21,040 bases of DNA from a virus, in the IMG/VR virus record IMGVR_UViG_3300027800_000055, positions 1 through 21,040 of that record; one strand, 5' to 3'. Below, piece by piece: positions 7,978 through 14,930 of the stretch. Position 1 is the stretch's first letter, and each line of letters begins with the position of its first letter. The notes beneath the pieces are model-generated. The model saw only the letters and a program-made list of their open reading frames with translations, was not told where the DNA came from and made no database searches. Both the position numbers and the translations under genes were made by a program.

Positions 7978-8212
7978 TCGTTGTTCCTTTTTTAGAACTA
8001 AATATATTCTGAATTTCACCCGTTTGCGCGGCTAGTACGCCTTTTGCGCTCTTGAATGAAATTTCATTCATAGTGTTGCACCTGTAGCACTTGATACGCA
8101 CTGTGCCCACCAGGATGTTTTCCTCTGCCAATAGTACCCGGCATGCGTTCCCGTCCCGCTTGATGCCCGTGCATCGGTATTCCCGGTATGTCTGGCCATC
8201 ATGTTCAATCAT
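7967..8212 (-). CDS. Com-like zinc-ribbon protein
   Basis: This is an 81-residue protein with four cysteines (C14, C24, C42, C45) and the sequence CRVLLAEENILVGTVRIKCY followed by RCNTMNE. This resembles the Mu Com family (zinc-binding translational regulator of the mom DNA-modification gene), in which an RC..CxxLL segment leads to IKCPRC. Here the first cysteine pair is spread (C-x9-C instead of CxxC). Many phages carry Com-like genes without a neighbouring mom; none is seen here. The likely role is nucleic-acid binding, but the target is unknown. The start ATG overlaps the previous stop (ATGA), and the gene lies inside the tail operon. Confidence 0.6.
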   Translation of the reverse strand: MIEHDGQTYREYRCTGIKRDGNACRVLLAEENILVGTVRIKCYRCNTMNEISFKSAKGVLAAQTGEIQNIFSSKKGTTNGQ

Positions 8213-8595
8213 CGGTTCACCTTTGCCCTGAAATTTGCCACAAACATTTCACTGCCCTGTTCATCCCGGCCCAGGTGCCCCGGTTCACCCAGCAAAAGGA
8301 TGAACCTGAAATAGTACCCGCCCACCATCAATGTGGCATTGGCCTTTTGGTGTAGCTTGGACACCACGCTGTCAACCTTGGCCGCGCCGGTGGCATACGC
8401 TGATGCCCGGACCATCACCTGGATGGTTGGTTCCGCTGTGGGGATGTATGCATCCGGGGTCACTCCGCCCGTTTCACGGATGGCAATGCAGTCCGCGGGC
8501 GCATCATCCGGCATGCCTGACAAAAAGATGTTGGTGCCAACGGTTCCAACACCCTGGGCTTCCAGGTATTCCCCAATATCTTTGATGATATTCAT
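8209..8595 (-). CDS. Tail terminator-like / minor capsid protein
   Basis: This is a 128-residue protein starting MNIIKDIGEYLEAQG. The opening helix, the GTNIFLSGMPDDAPADCIAI segment, the TIQVMVRASAYATGAAKVD strand-helix and the YYFRFILLLGEPGHLGRDE end match the small phage proteins called 'minor capsid protein from bacteriophage' that act as tail terminators. They cap the tail tube and join it to the head. It overlaps both neighbours by ATGA: the HK97 gp10-like gene upstream and the Com-like gene downstream. The position fits, since it sits three genes after the connector and just before the tube. Confidence 0.72.
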   Translation of the reverse strand: MNIIKDIGEYLEAQGVGTVGTNIFLSGMPDDAPADCIAIRETGGVTPDAYIPTAEPTIQVMVRASAYATGAAKVDSVVSKLHQKANATLMVGGYYFRFILLLGEPGHLGRDEQGSEMFVANFRAKVNR

Positions 8596-8939
8596 TGAAA
8601 TGCCTTTCTCAATTCATTGGCCAGGTACTTCTGGAACAGGGGGAAATTGGCCAGGAACGGGTCTTGCAAATACTTGGCCTTGCGGCCCTTCTGGAAATTC
8701 AGGGTGGTGCCTTCATGGACCTTGGCGGCATACTCGGTATGGTAGCCAACCTGGACCCAATCCGGGGCTTTCAATTCTGACACCCCAGACGCTTGCAACA
8801 TGCCCTTGTCATGGGGCACTTCAAAGCTGGACAAACGCAATAATTCATCACCAACCACTTGCAACCCCAGGGCAACCGGGCCGCCTGGTGCGCTCATCAT
8901 CTTTTTCAAATCATCCACAACCTTCACAAATTCTGCCAT
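8592..8939 (-). CDS. Head-tail joining / minor capsid protein (HK97 gp10-like)
   Basis: This is a 115-residue protein from the ATG at 8939 (MAEFVKVVDDLKKMM). The centre has GYHTEYAAKVHEGTTLNF, the hallmark '.YA..vHEG' of HK97 gp10 and related minor capsid proteins that take part in head-tail joining. The C-terminus is helical (FPLFQKYLANELRKAF). The reading frame is open further upstream to 9038, but that part overlaps the preceding gene in another phase and looks like a shadow. GGTGGAAATAGC before ATG serves as a ribosome site across the upstream TAG stop. Confidence 0.72.
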   Translation of the reverse strand: MAEFVKVVDDLKKMMSAPGGPVALGLQVVGDELLRLSSFEVPHDKGMLQASGVSELKAPDWVQVGYHTEYAAKVHEGTTLNFQKGRKAKYLQDPFLANFPLFQKYLANELRKAFQ

Positions 8940-8940
8940 G

Positions 8941-9255
8941 CTATTTCCACCGTATAAGTGCCAGGCTGGTGTGGTGCAATTGCGCCACATCGCCCAGGGC
9001 ATCCGTGTGTTTGATGATGCGATAATCCACCCCGCCAATGGTCACCTTGCGGCCCACATCCACATTGGTGGCCAATTCATCCACAATGCAGGTGCCATCA
9101 ATGGGGGTCAATTCCCCCTGTTCATTCATCACCATTTTGTTGGTGGCGCGGAACCTGCCATTGACAACCACCGCCCCGGTCCAGGTCTTGCGGCCATAAT
9201 CATCCAGGGTTTGGGTGGTGTAGGTGGTCACGGGTGTGCGCAAAAGGTGTTTCAT
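8941..9255 (-). CDS. Head closure / stopper-like protein
   Basis: This is a 104-residue protein whose ATG overlaps the connector stop. The text, TTQTLDDYGRKTWTGAVVV then GRFRATNKMVMNEQGE, then GRKVTIGGVDYRIIKHTD and a final LIRWK, fits small beta-barrel head-completion proteins. These have a 'D.yG....w.....v.gr......' start and a 'v.i.g..y.I' strand. Such a protein closes the portal channel and provides the tail docking surface. The function is inferred from this pattern and the position after the connector. Confidence 0.72.
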   Translation of the reverse strand: MKHLLRTPVTTYTTQTLDDYGRKTWTGAVVVNGRFRATNKMVMNEQGELTPIDGTCIVDELATNVDVGRKVTIGGVDYRIIKHTDALGDVAQLHHTSLALIRWK

Positions 9256-9902
9256 GTCAACATGGTCCCTTTAATGTTTCGGATGTTTTTGAGCAATACG
9301 CGGGCTTCCGGGCACATGTCGCGTTCTGCCCCAGGCTTCATGGTATAGGAATAATCACCGCCAATGCTTTCGCTTTGGTAGTCACTGCCACCCATGAAAA
9401 AATCCACCCCTTTGGAAAGGATGTATTTGCACTGGGCCAGGGTTGCCCGCTTCACCGCTTCCGGTATGGCAATATACCAACGGTCAATATAGAAATTGGC
9501 ATCCTGTTCCCTGGGGAATTTGGCAAGCTGGCGAATGGCATACACACTGGTACTGTCCGGGGTGGGGCTGAATGCATCGGCCACGGTGATTTTGTGGTCC
9601 GTGGGGCTGTAGGCCGTGATGCGGCGCACCTGGCCCTTGCCTACCCCGCCAATTATTTCCACCTCACACCCAATGAACGCATCAATGGCATACCCGGAAA
9701 GCGCGGATGTGGTTGCATCCGTGATGCTGGTGCTGGTCGCGCTGTCTGCCTTGCCCATCCAGGTCAATGAAATGTGTTTCACCTGGAATTTGACCCAGGC
9801 ATCAATCATTTCCTCTGCCATGTCCACCACGGCTTCTGACACGGTTGACCCGGCATAGGTGGTGGCTTCGGCGGCGGTAACATATCCACGGCGTATGGTC
9901 AT
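9252..9902 (-). CDS. Head-tail connector (adaptor) with inserted beta domain
   Basis: This is a 216-residue protein. The N-terminal part (RRGYVTAAEATTYAGSTVS and the following acidic helix) and the C-terminal helices (about 145-216, AIPEAVKRATLAQCKYILSK) match the helical head-tail adaptor family. Between them, about residues 60-125 hold a beta-rich segment, AFIGCEVEIIGGVGKGQVRR followed by ITAYSPTDHKITV and ending SVYAIRQLAKF. It resembles the small beta domain found in many phage fibre and decoration proteins. AAGAGGTG six bases before the ATG at 9902 fixes the start; a GTG three codons upstream (9911) is less likely. A promoter box lies just upstream. Confidence 0.75.
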   Translation of the reverse strand: MTIRRGYVTAAEATTYAGSTVSEAVVDMAEEMIDAWVKFQVKHISLTWMGKADSATSTSITDATTSALSGYAIDAFIGCEVEIIGGVGKGQVRRITAYSPTDHKITVADAFSPTPDSTSVYAIRQLAKFPREQDANFYIDRWYIAIPEAVKRATLAQCKYILSKGVDFFMGGSDYQSESIGGDYSYTMKPGAERDMCPEARVLLKNIRNIKGTMLT

Positions 9903-9937
9903 TTCATTCACCTCTTGATGGTATTTTCTCCGTGCCC

Positions 9938-9946
9938 ATTATATCA
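9938..9946 (-). promoter_or_regulatory. Extended -10 promoter upstream of the connector gene
   Basis: On the minus strand this reads TGATATAAT, a perfect extended -10 box. The TGA is also the stop codon of the preceding gene (9946-9944). The next bases, GGGCACGGAGA, carry the G and CGG shared with the other two extended -10 promoters of the window. No clear -35 was seen. Confidence 0.6.
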
Positions 9947-10261
9947 AACTTTGCCCCTCTTTTTTTTCCTCTGGGATGGTGGCAAATAGTCAAACAATTC
10001 AAATTCCTGGTCAATCCTGGCGTTCAATTCCACCAGGCTGGCCCTTTCCAGGGCTTCCCGGTCCAGGTCCACTTTCACGCTCTTTTCCAATTCCACCTTG
10101 AATGTATTGAAATTGATGGTGTTGCCCACCATGTTGACCAAAAAATCCTTGGTGCGTTCCTGGCCATCCACCAGGACCTTCACGCGGATGCCCGCCTTGC
10201 TCACCTTGTGGTCCGGCTTCACGCTGACAATACGCGCTTTCACTCCGCTGGGCATGGGCAT
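9944..10261 (-). CDS. Small unknown protein, lysine-rich tail
   Basis: This is a 105-residue protein that I do not recognise. It starts MPMPSGVKARIVSVKPDHKV, has a beta-rich first half (GIRVKVLVDGQERTKDFLVN), a helical acidic second half, and ends in a basic tail (PPSQRKKKRGKV). There is no membrane segment or cysteine cluster. The start has AAGGGGGAA 5-6 nt upstream and lies inside the end of the methyltransferase gene (22-nt overlap), so the two are translated together. It lies between the modification genes and the connector genes. It could be a head accessory protein, but this is only from position. Confidence 0.6.
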   Translation of the reverse strand: MPMPSGVKARIVSVKPDHKVSKAGIRVKVLVDGQERTKDFLVNMVGNTINFNTFKVELEKSVKVDLDREALERASLVELNARIDQEFELFDYLPPSQRKKKRGKV

Positions 10262-10854
10262 ACCAATTCCCCCTTGTACTGAAATATCAGGTTGGCTTCC
10301 GTTTTGTGGGCCAGGTAGTATGGCCGGGTGGCAAAAAATTCCCGCAATTCTTTTTCCTTCGATGGCAACCCCAGGGTCAGGTATTCCACAATGATGATGC
10401 CGGGCATGTGTTCATCCCAATCAAAACTTTCCAGCACTTCCAATTCCATGCCTTCAACATCAATTGAAAGCAGGTCAATCTGCCGGATGCCGTACAAATC
10501 CAGGGCCATTTCCAGGGGCACGGCCAGGACCTTTTCCGATTTGTTGAATGCCAGGTCCAGGGGCCGCTTCACCCCGGTGGTCAGGTCAGGGCTGGCCGCG
10601 TTTTTGTAAAATGTCATCATCTTTTCCCGCTTGGCAATGGCTGACCGCAGTACATGCCGCCGCTTGTCCTGTAATTCCCGGCACTGTGCCAGGTCCGCAT
10701 CAATGCAAAGTCCAACCCAGCCCTTTTGTTCAAAATGCATGGTGTTGTTGATGGTTTCCGGGTCACCGGCACCAACATCCACAAAGATACCGATGCGGGG
10801 CGGCTTCATGTGTTCGCAGATGAACCTGTCCTCACCAAACTGGGAATGGTACAT
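10240..10854 (-). CDS. FkbM-family SAM-dependent methyltransferase
   Basis: This is a 204-residue protein with the full FkbM layout: an N-terminal SQFGEDRF motif (residues 4-11), the SAM-binding FVDVGAGDP loop (about 24-32), a second acidic strand LCIDADLAQC, and the family hallmark IDLLSIDVEGMELEVLESFD (about 125-144). Such enzymes usually O-methylate sugars or small hydroxyl substrates, and often sit beside glycosyltransferases. Here the start lies 3 nt after the glycosyltransferase stop, with AAGAAGGGG as ribosome site, so the pair is almost certainly co-translated. The substrate is unknown; a sugar placed by the neighbour is the natural guess. Confidence 0.85.
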   Translation of the reverse strand: MYHSQFGEDRFICEHMKPPRIGIFVDVGAGDPETINNTMHFEQKGWVGLCIDADLAQCRELQDKRRHVLRSAIAKREKMMTFYKNAASPDLTTGVKRPLDLAFNKSEKVLAVPLEMALDLYGIRQIDLLSIDVEGMELEVLESFDWDEHMPGIIIVEYLTLGLPSKEKELREFFATRPYYLAHKTEANLIFQYKGELVCPCPAE

Positions 10855-10857
10855 GGT

Positions 10858-12261
10858 TCACCCCTTCTTTTTGATGGGTTTTTTGCTTCCAAATTGTTTG
10901 TCCACCCTTTTTGACTGGTCCGCCACTTTGGTTTCTGCCCTGGGTGGCCGCCCCGGCTTCCGTGGTGGCTCTGCCGGGGCTTTCACCCCTTGCATGGGCA
11001 CCTGGACCGTTTCAGGCACCGGCCCTGTCAAAACGAATTGTAGTGCCTCAAATGCCCCCGCTAGTCCAACACCGCCATCTTCCTGGTTGTATGGGTTGAC
11101 CTGTAGTGCGGTTTTCAACTTGTCCACCAGGTTGTCCACATGCAGGTCCATTTCCACCAGGTCATTGATGTGGCGGGCAACCTGTTTGACCGTTTCGGCC
11201 ATGCTGAAATGCTTGGCCACATATTTGGCACCCTTCTGGGCCATGGCGCGGGCTTCATCCTGGTGTTCATACACCCGGCGCATTTGCTCTTTCAGGCTGT
11301 CAAATGATGGTTCCACGAACTGGCCCACATCGGCGGTGTCAAATTTTTTGTACAGTGATGCCGTCAACCCTTCCACATCCACCAGGTGGAAATACCTGGG
11401 GTCCGCATACTCGGCCATCCCGGACCCATTGGTGACAATCACGGGCATCCCGGTGGCCATGCATTCCAGCGGTGGCAATCCTATGCCCTCACCCCTGGAC
11501 GGGAACACCAGGCAATCACATTCACCCATCAATTGGCGCATTTCCTTTTGGCTGTATGCCCCTTTGACCACATCAATGTTGGGGTACTCACTTTTCAAAA
11601 TGGGGAATGGCAATTCATTGCGCACGGTTTTCAACACCAGGCGCACCTTGGGGTCATCGCCAAACACTTCCCGGAACGCATTGAACACCAGGTCAAAGCC
11701 CTTGCGGATGTTGAACGCATTGTAATGTAAAAAGGTGAACACGGGCCGTTCTGGGCGGTCAATGGGGGTGTACACCGCTTCATTGTACCCAATCGGCACC
11801 ACTTCGGAACGGATGCCACGGGTGGTAAATGCGGTTTGGCAAAATTTTGATGGCACCAGGACCTTCCACGCCTTGCGCAAATACTGCACCCAATCCGCGG
11901 GGATGCTGGTGCTTTCAAACATGGACAACATCAGGACCCTGGCATCTGGGTTGCAATGCGCCACAATGTCCGGGATGCCGTATACAAACGCGCACGGCAA
12001 TTTCTTGTCCTTAGTCAATCCAATCCCGGCCTTGCGCAATCCCTCGAACAGGCCGTCCGTGCTTTCCCCGTATCCGTCAAACTCTGAATTGTGCCCAATG
12101 TGGTACACGGAAACCCCGGTGGCTGGCACCTGGGCGGGTACTGGTTTGATGGCTTCCGCTTCCGCTTCTGTTGCCAGGCGGAACCCTGGTTTTTTCAATA
12201 ACTCTGCCGCCATTTCCTCTGACACGCCAACGGTGACCCCGGACGGATTGACAATGAACAT
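10858..12261 (-). CDS. GT-B (GT4-like) glycosyltransferase with extra terminal domains
   Basis: This is a 467-residue protein. Residues about 55-380 form a GT4-like glycosyltransferase: VSVYHIGHNSEFDGYG, then HYNAFNIRKGFDLVFNAF (R-K-G donor-site region), then FPSRGEGIGLPPLECMATGM, which holds the E-x7-E nucleotide-sugar motif. Residues 1-40 (MFIVNPSGVTVGVSEEMAAE and the following LLKKPGFRLAT) form a separate small domain resembling short 'NPxG...LL..GF..AT' phage structural sequences. Residues 430-467 are basic and Pro-rich, with an AT-hook-like RKPGRPPR core and a KKPIKKKG end. The gene follows the capsid terminator and precedes the methyltransferase by 3 nt. The likely role is adding sugar to a virion protein or a host surface molecule. 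AAAGGA precedes the ATG. Confidence 0.82.
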   Translation of the reverse strand: MFIVNPSGVTVGVSEEMAAELLKKPGFRLATEAEAEAIKPVPAQVPATGVSVYHIGHNSEFDGYGESTDGLFEGLRKAGIGLTKDKKLPCAFVYGIPDIVAHCNPDARVLMLSMFESTSIPADWVQYLRKAWKVLVPSKFCQTAFTTRGIRSEVVPIGYNEAVYTPIDRPERPVFTFLHYNAFNIRKGFDLVFNAFREVFGDDPKVRLVLKTVRNELPFPILKSEYPNIDVVKGAYSQKEMRQLMGECDCLVFPSRGEGIGLPPLECMATGMPVIVTNGSGMAEYADPRYFHLVDVEGLTASLYKKFDTADVGQFVEPSFDSLKEQMRRVYEHQDEARAMAQKGAKYVAKHFSMAETVKQVARHINDLVEMDLHVDNLVDKLKTALQVNPYNQEDGGVGLAGAFEALQFVLTGPVPETVQVPMQGVKAPAEPPRKPGRPPRAETKVADQSKRVDKQFGSKKPIKKKG

Positions 12262-12290
12262 GCTTTGGTCCTTTCTGCCTCATGGGCTAT

Positions 12291-12327
12291 AAAAAAAGGG
12301 GCCGGCCCGCTTTAACGAACCGGCCCC
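12291..12327 (-). terminator. Rho-independent terminator after major capsid gene
   Basis: On the minus strand, GGGGCCGG pairs perfectly with CCGGCCCC (8 bp) around a 14-nt loop and is followed by seven T. It lies 25 nt after the capsid stop codon, so the capsid transcript should end here; partial read-through would supply the glycosyltransferase genes. Confidence 0.9.
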
Positions 12328-12351
12328 ACCATTCATAGGAATTGGCTTTGA

Positions 12352-13299
12352 TTAGGTGTTGCCGCCCAATTCATGGGAAATTGCAACGACATGTTCCGGG
12401 CGGATGATGGCCACACCGTACAGGCAATCCAGGGTGACCTGAACGGCCAGTTTCATGGCATCATAGGAAACGGTGGAACGCAGGGCCAGGCCGGTGCGCT
12501 CGTCCAGTACCGTGGTCTGCTGGGCACCAAGGCCGTTGCCAGCGTCCGAAAGGGGGCGCATGCAAAGGGCAATGGCATCAGGTCCATAAACCAGGTCATA
12601 ATAGGTGTCCGGGCTGGTGGTGGCATCAATGCCAACAATCTGGCTTTCATCAACCTGGATGCCGCGTACCATGTTGGCAAGTCCGGCTTCGATTGCGGAT
12701 TTGTCACCCTTGGCATAGGCATTGGTCAGGTTGGTGTTGTTCAAAAGGGCTTCATAGGCATACGGGTCAAGCTGTGCGAACACGGGGGCCAGCTTGTTGA
12801 CCTTGTTTGATACAAGGGCGCGGCGGGCGGCGGTCAGGGCTTTGACCCAGTCCGCGGAATAGGTGCCAATGGCCAGGGTGGTGCCAGCAGATGCGTACAG
12901 GTCCACAAGGTCCTGTTCGATGGCTTCGGCCAGTACCATGGCGGCATCACGGGCATACCCTTCCATGGTGCCGGGGATGGCCATGGCTTTCGCCACATCT
13001 TCAATGATGAATGTCACTTCCTTGTGCTTGTTCAGGGTCACGGTGACTGCATCATCACTGGGGGCCTGGACGGTGACATTGAATTTGGCGGTTTTGTTGT
13101 TCACGGAAAGCGCGCCACGCTTGGGAACGGTCAGAACATCGCCACGGGTGGCGAATGCGGTGCCAAAATCCTTGCGGACATTTTTGGCCATGGAAAGATA
13201 CTTGCCCAGGTATCCCAGGCTTTGGTTTGCGCTGTCAACGGTGATTGCGGGAATGAAATTTGCCAGCTCGGCGGCTCCGATTGCTGAATAGTCTGCCAT
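12352..13299 (-). CDS. Major capsid protein (HK97 fold)
   Basis: This is a 315-residue protein directly after the scaffold gene and before a strong terminator. It has the P22-coat/HK97-like pattern: an N-arm with AAELANFIPAITVDSANQSL, DVLTVPKRGALSVNN, an E-loop and P-domain region, the spine helix around residues 110-150 (DAAMVLAEAIEQDLVDLYAS), and a C-terminal A-domain with YDLVYGPDAIALCMRPL and VAIIRPEHVVAISH. It forms the icosahedral shell. There is no N-terminal prodomain or protease gene nearby, so assembly should use the separate scaffold. The ribosome site is weak (GAAAG 11 nt from ATG), which is odd for a highly made protein; coupling from the scaffold gene 31 nt upstream is possible. 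Confidence 0.88.
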   Translation of the reverse strand: MADYSAIGAAELANFIPAITVDSANQSLGYLGKYLSMAKNVRKDFGTAFATRGDVLTVPKRGALSVNNKTAKFNVTVQAPSDDAVTVTLNKHKEVTFIIEDVAKAMAIPGTMEGYARDAAMVLAEAIEQDLVDLYASAGTTLAIGTYSADWVKALTAARRALVSNKVNKLAPVFAQLDPYAYEALLNNTNLTNAYAKGDKSAIEAGLANMVRGIQVDESQIVGIDATTSPDTYYDLVYGPDAIALCMRPLSDAGNGLGAQQTTVLDERTGLALRSTVSYDAMKLAVQVTLDCLYGVAIIRPEHVVAISHELGGNT

Positions 13300-13330
13300 G
13301 TTACATTGCTTTCAAAAAATTGGTTGGTTG

Positions 13331-14017
13331 TTACTGGGAATAATCCACGCGGCCTTCTTTGCGGGCCAGGTCAAATTCTTCTTTGTTCTTCTCATACTCT
13401 GCCTGGTTTTTGCTGGTGGTCCGTATCTCTGACCACTTCCACATCTTTTTCCCGTTTGGCGCACTCTTGTCCGCGGGTGATTTACCCGCGCCAATGTTCG
13501 CCGGGGGTGTGGTTTTGCCCACCAGGATGGGATGCTCTGCCACCAGGCTTTCCAAAATTGCTTTGCCGTTAGTCACCACGCCCTGTTCATCCACTTCAAC
13601 CTTTGACCAATCAATCAGGGCCAGGGCAACCTTGCTGTCCACAATCCCAAGGCCGCTGGCTTCTTTCAATAGGCCAATTTCCTTGGTTGTTTTCATCCGG
13701 CCTTCCCGTTCCTGGGTCAATTCGGCTTCCCGTTTCTCCGCCAACTCCTTCCACTTGCCCTGTTCGGCCAGCGCGGCTTCCTCTTTGGCTTTGGCATCCG
13801 CTTCCAATTTGGCGGCCTTTTTGGCGGCCTCGTTCAATTCTTTGAACCGTTTGGATTTGAATGCCTTTTCCCATTGCTCTGGGGTCAGGTCATCGCTGTC
13901 CTGGGCTGGGGGCGGGGTCTGTGCATCTCCCTTGTCATCCTTTTTGTCGGCGGATGGGGCCGGGGGTGGTGTCTGACCTGCTGGGGGCGGGGTCTGGGGC
14001 TGTTTGTCATCTGGCAT
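13331..14017 (-). CDS. Capsid scaffolding protein (GP20-like)
   Basis: This is a 228-residue protein from the ATG at 14017 (MPDDKQPQTPPPAGQ), with AAAGGGA four bases upstream. The first 45 residues are Pro/Gln-rich and disordered. Residues about 50-125 form a long charged helix rich in Lys, Glu and Ala (EAAKKAAKLEADAKAKEEAA and on). A conserved-looking C-terminal part (KKMWKWSEIRTTSKNQAEYE) ends VDYSQ. This composition and the position between minor capsid and major capsid genes fit phage scaffold proteins, which guide shell assembly and then leave. The frame is open upstream to 14158, but that part overlaps the minor capsid gene and the promoter, so it is not used. Confidence 0.82.
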   Translation of the reverse strand: MPDDKQPQTPPPAGQTPPPAPSADKKDDKGDAQTPPPAQDSDDLTPEQWEKAFKSKRFKELNEAAKKAAKLEADAKAKEEAALAEQGKWKELAEKREAELTQEREGRMKTTKEIGLLKEASGLGIVDSKVALALIDWSKVEVDEQGVVTNGKAILESLVAEHPILVGKTTPPANIGAGKSPADKSAPNGKKMWKWSEIRTTSKNQAEYEKNKEEFDLARKEGRVDYSQ

Positions 14018-14064
14018 GGTGTCCCTTTCATTTTTTATCGTGGTATGCCCACGGAACTGGCGCA

Positions 14065-14093
14065 AGTGTAATACATTCGCAACTCGGTTGCAA
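14065..14093 (-). promoter_or_regulatory. Sigma70-like promoter for scaffold and capsid
   Basis: On the minus strand, TTGCAA (14093-14088) is followed after exactly 17 bases by TACACT (14070-14065). Each box matches four of six consensus bases, in the 86-nt gap before the scaffold ATG. The -35 lies at the edge of a perfect inverted repeat, GCAAC-TCG-GTTGC (14079-14091). A site like this could be an operator for a regulator. Its boxes differ from the extended -10 type found elsewhere in the window. Confidence 0.5.
14079..14091. repeat. Short perfect inverted repeat at the -35 region
   Basis: GCAAC and GTTGC, 5 bp arms around TCG, overlap the -35 side of the scaffold promoter candidate. It may be an operator half-site pair or chance; no second copy was seen. 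Confidence 0.4.
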
Positions 14094-14103
14094 GTAAATC
14101 TGT

Positions 14104-14919
14104 TTACGGTTGCATGTTGGCAATATCCGGGTGATACGGCAACAAGCGGTGTTTGCAATTTGGGTGTAAAAGTCCCCCGGCCTTGGCATCATCCACCGTG
14201 GGATAGCCTGGTGTGTCCCCGGTGATAGACAAAATGCGGCCTTCCCAGTCTGCACACCCCTGGTGGTCGCTGTTGTGGTCGCTCACCTGGACCAAATCAA
14301 AGCCCTGGGAAAGCATACGGTTTGACAATCCACGGTTGGTGGTTTCCACCATTTTGGTCCTGGTCAACATTTCGGCGTACCGTTCAATTGTCCAGGTGTT
14401 CCCGCCCCGGTCTGTCATGCCCAGGGTTTCATCCTTCAACAATTCCTGGATGCGGCCACTGATACGCTGGCGGGTCGCGGCGGTGATGCGGCCATCTGCA
14501 AACAAACCCTGCAACCGTATCTTCCGGGCTTCATCAAACACCCTGCCGGTTGACCGCTTCATGCTGTCCATGCCATCACCAAACCGCAAAAATATGTCAT
14601 CCAAACTTGCCTGGATGGCTTCCTGGTCAATCTGTAGCATGCCAAAGCCCGCTTTGCCGGTGTTGATGGCATCAAATGCCAGCTTGGCACCCACGCGGTA
14701 ATGGTAAGCCGCTTCTGCCGTTATCACGGGCACCGCCTTGGCGTTTATCTCTGCCAGGATGGCATCCACCTGCTTCTGAATTATGGTCAACTGGTCCCGG
14801 CGGGCATCCGTGATGCCAGTGCGCAGAACACGCGCAATGCGGGCACTTGCTTGCGCATAGATTGCCCGCACTTTGTCCACGGTCACTTCAACCCTTGGTT
14901 CAAATGGTTCAATGGCCAT
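14104..14919 (-). CDS. Minor capsid / head morphogenesis protein (SPP1 gp7, MuF-like)
   Basis: This is a 271-residue protein after the portal gene. The N-terminal two thirds is helical. Residues about 190-265 hold the minor capsid protein 2 / MuF-type domain: a TRTKMVETTNRGLSNRMLSQ helix, DLVQVSDHNSDHQGCADWEG, and the end motif GGLLHPNCKHRLLPY. Cys and His residues of the C-x-x-W and HPNCKH motifs are typical of this family and may bind metal. These proteins bind the portal inside the prohead and help assembly or DNA entry. The start ATG at 14919 has AAAAGG about 8 nt upstream, just after the portal stop. Confidence 0.85.
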   Translation of the reverse strand: MAIEPFEPRVEVTVDKVRAIYAQASARIARVLRTGITDARRDQLTIIQKQVDAILAEINAKAVPVITAEAAYHYRVGAKLAFDAINTGKAGFGMLQIDQEAIQASLDDIFLRFGDGMDSMKRSTGRVFDEARKIRLQGLFADGRITAATRQRISGRIQELLKDETLGMTDRGGNTWTIERYAEMLTRTKMVETTNRGLSNRMLSQGFDLVQVSDHNSDHQGCADWEGRILSITGDTPGYPTVDDAKAGGLLHPNCKHRLLPYHPDIANMQP

Positions 14920-14930
14920 TCATGTACCTT

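Noticed and set aside
12262-12297. Promoter for the glycosyltransferase in the terminator T-run (TTTATAGCC)
   Set aside because: The -10 match is poor, there is no TGn or -35, and the shared CGG motif is missing; read-through of the terminator is equally possible.
14018-14158. Upstream extension of the scaffold frame
   Set aside because: The extension overlaps the minor capsid gene end and the promoter region, has an atypical composition, and lacks a ribosome site; ATG at 14017 has a good one.
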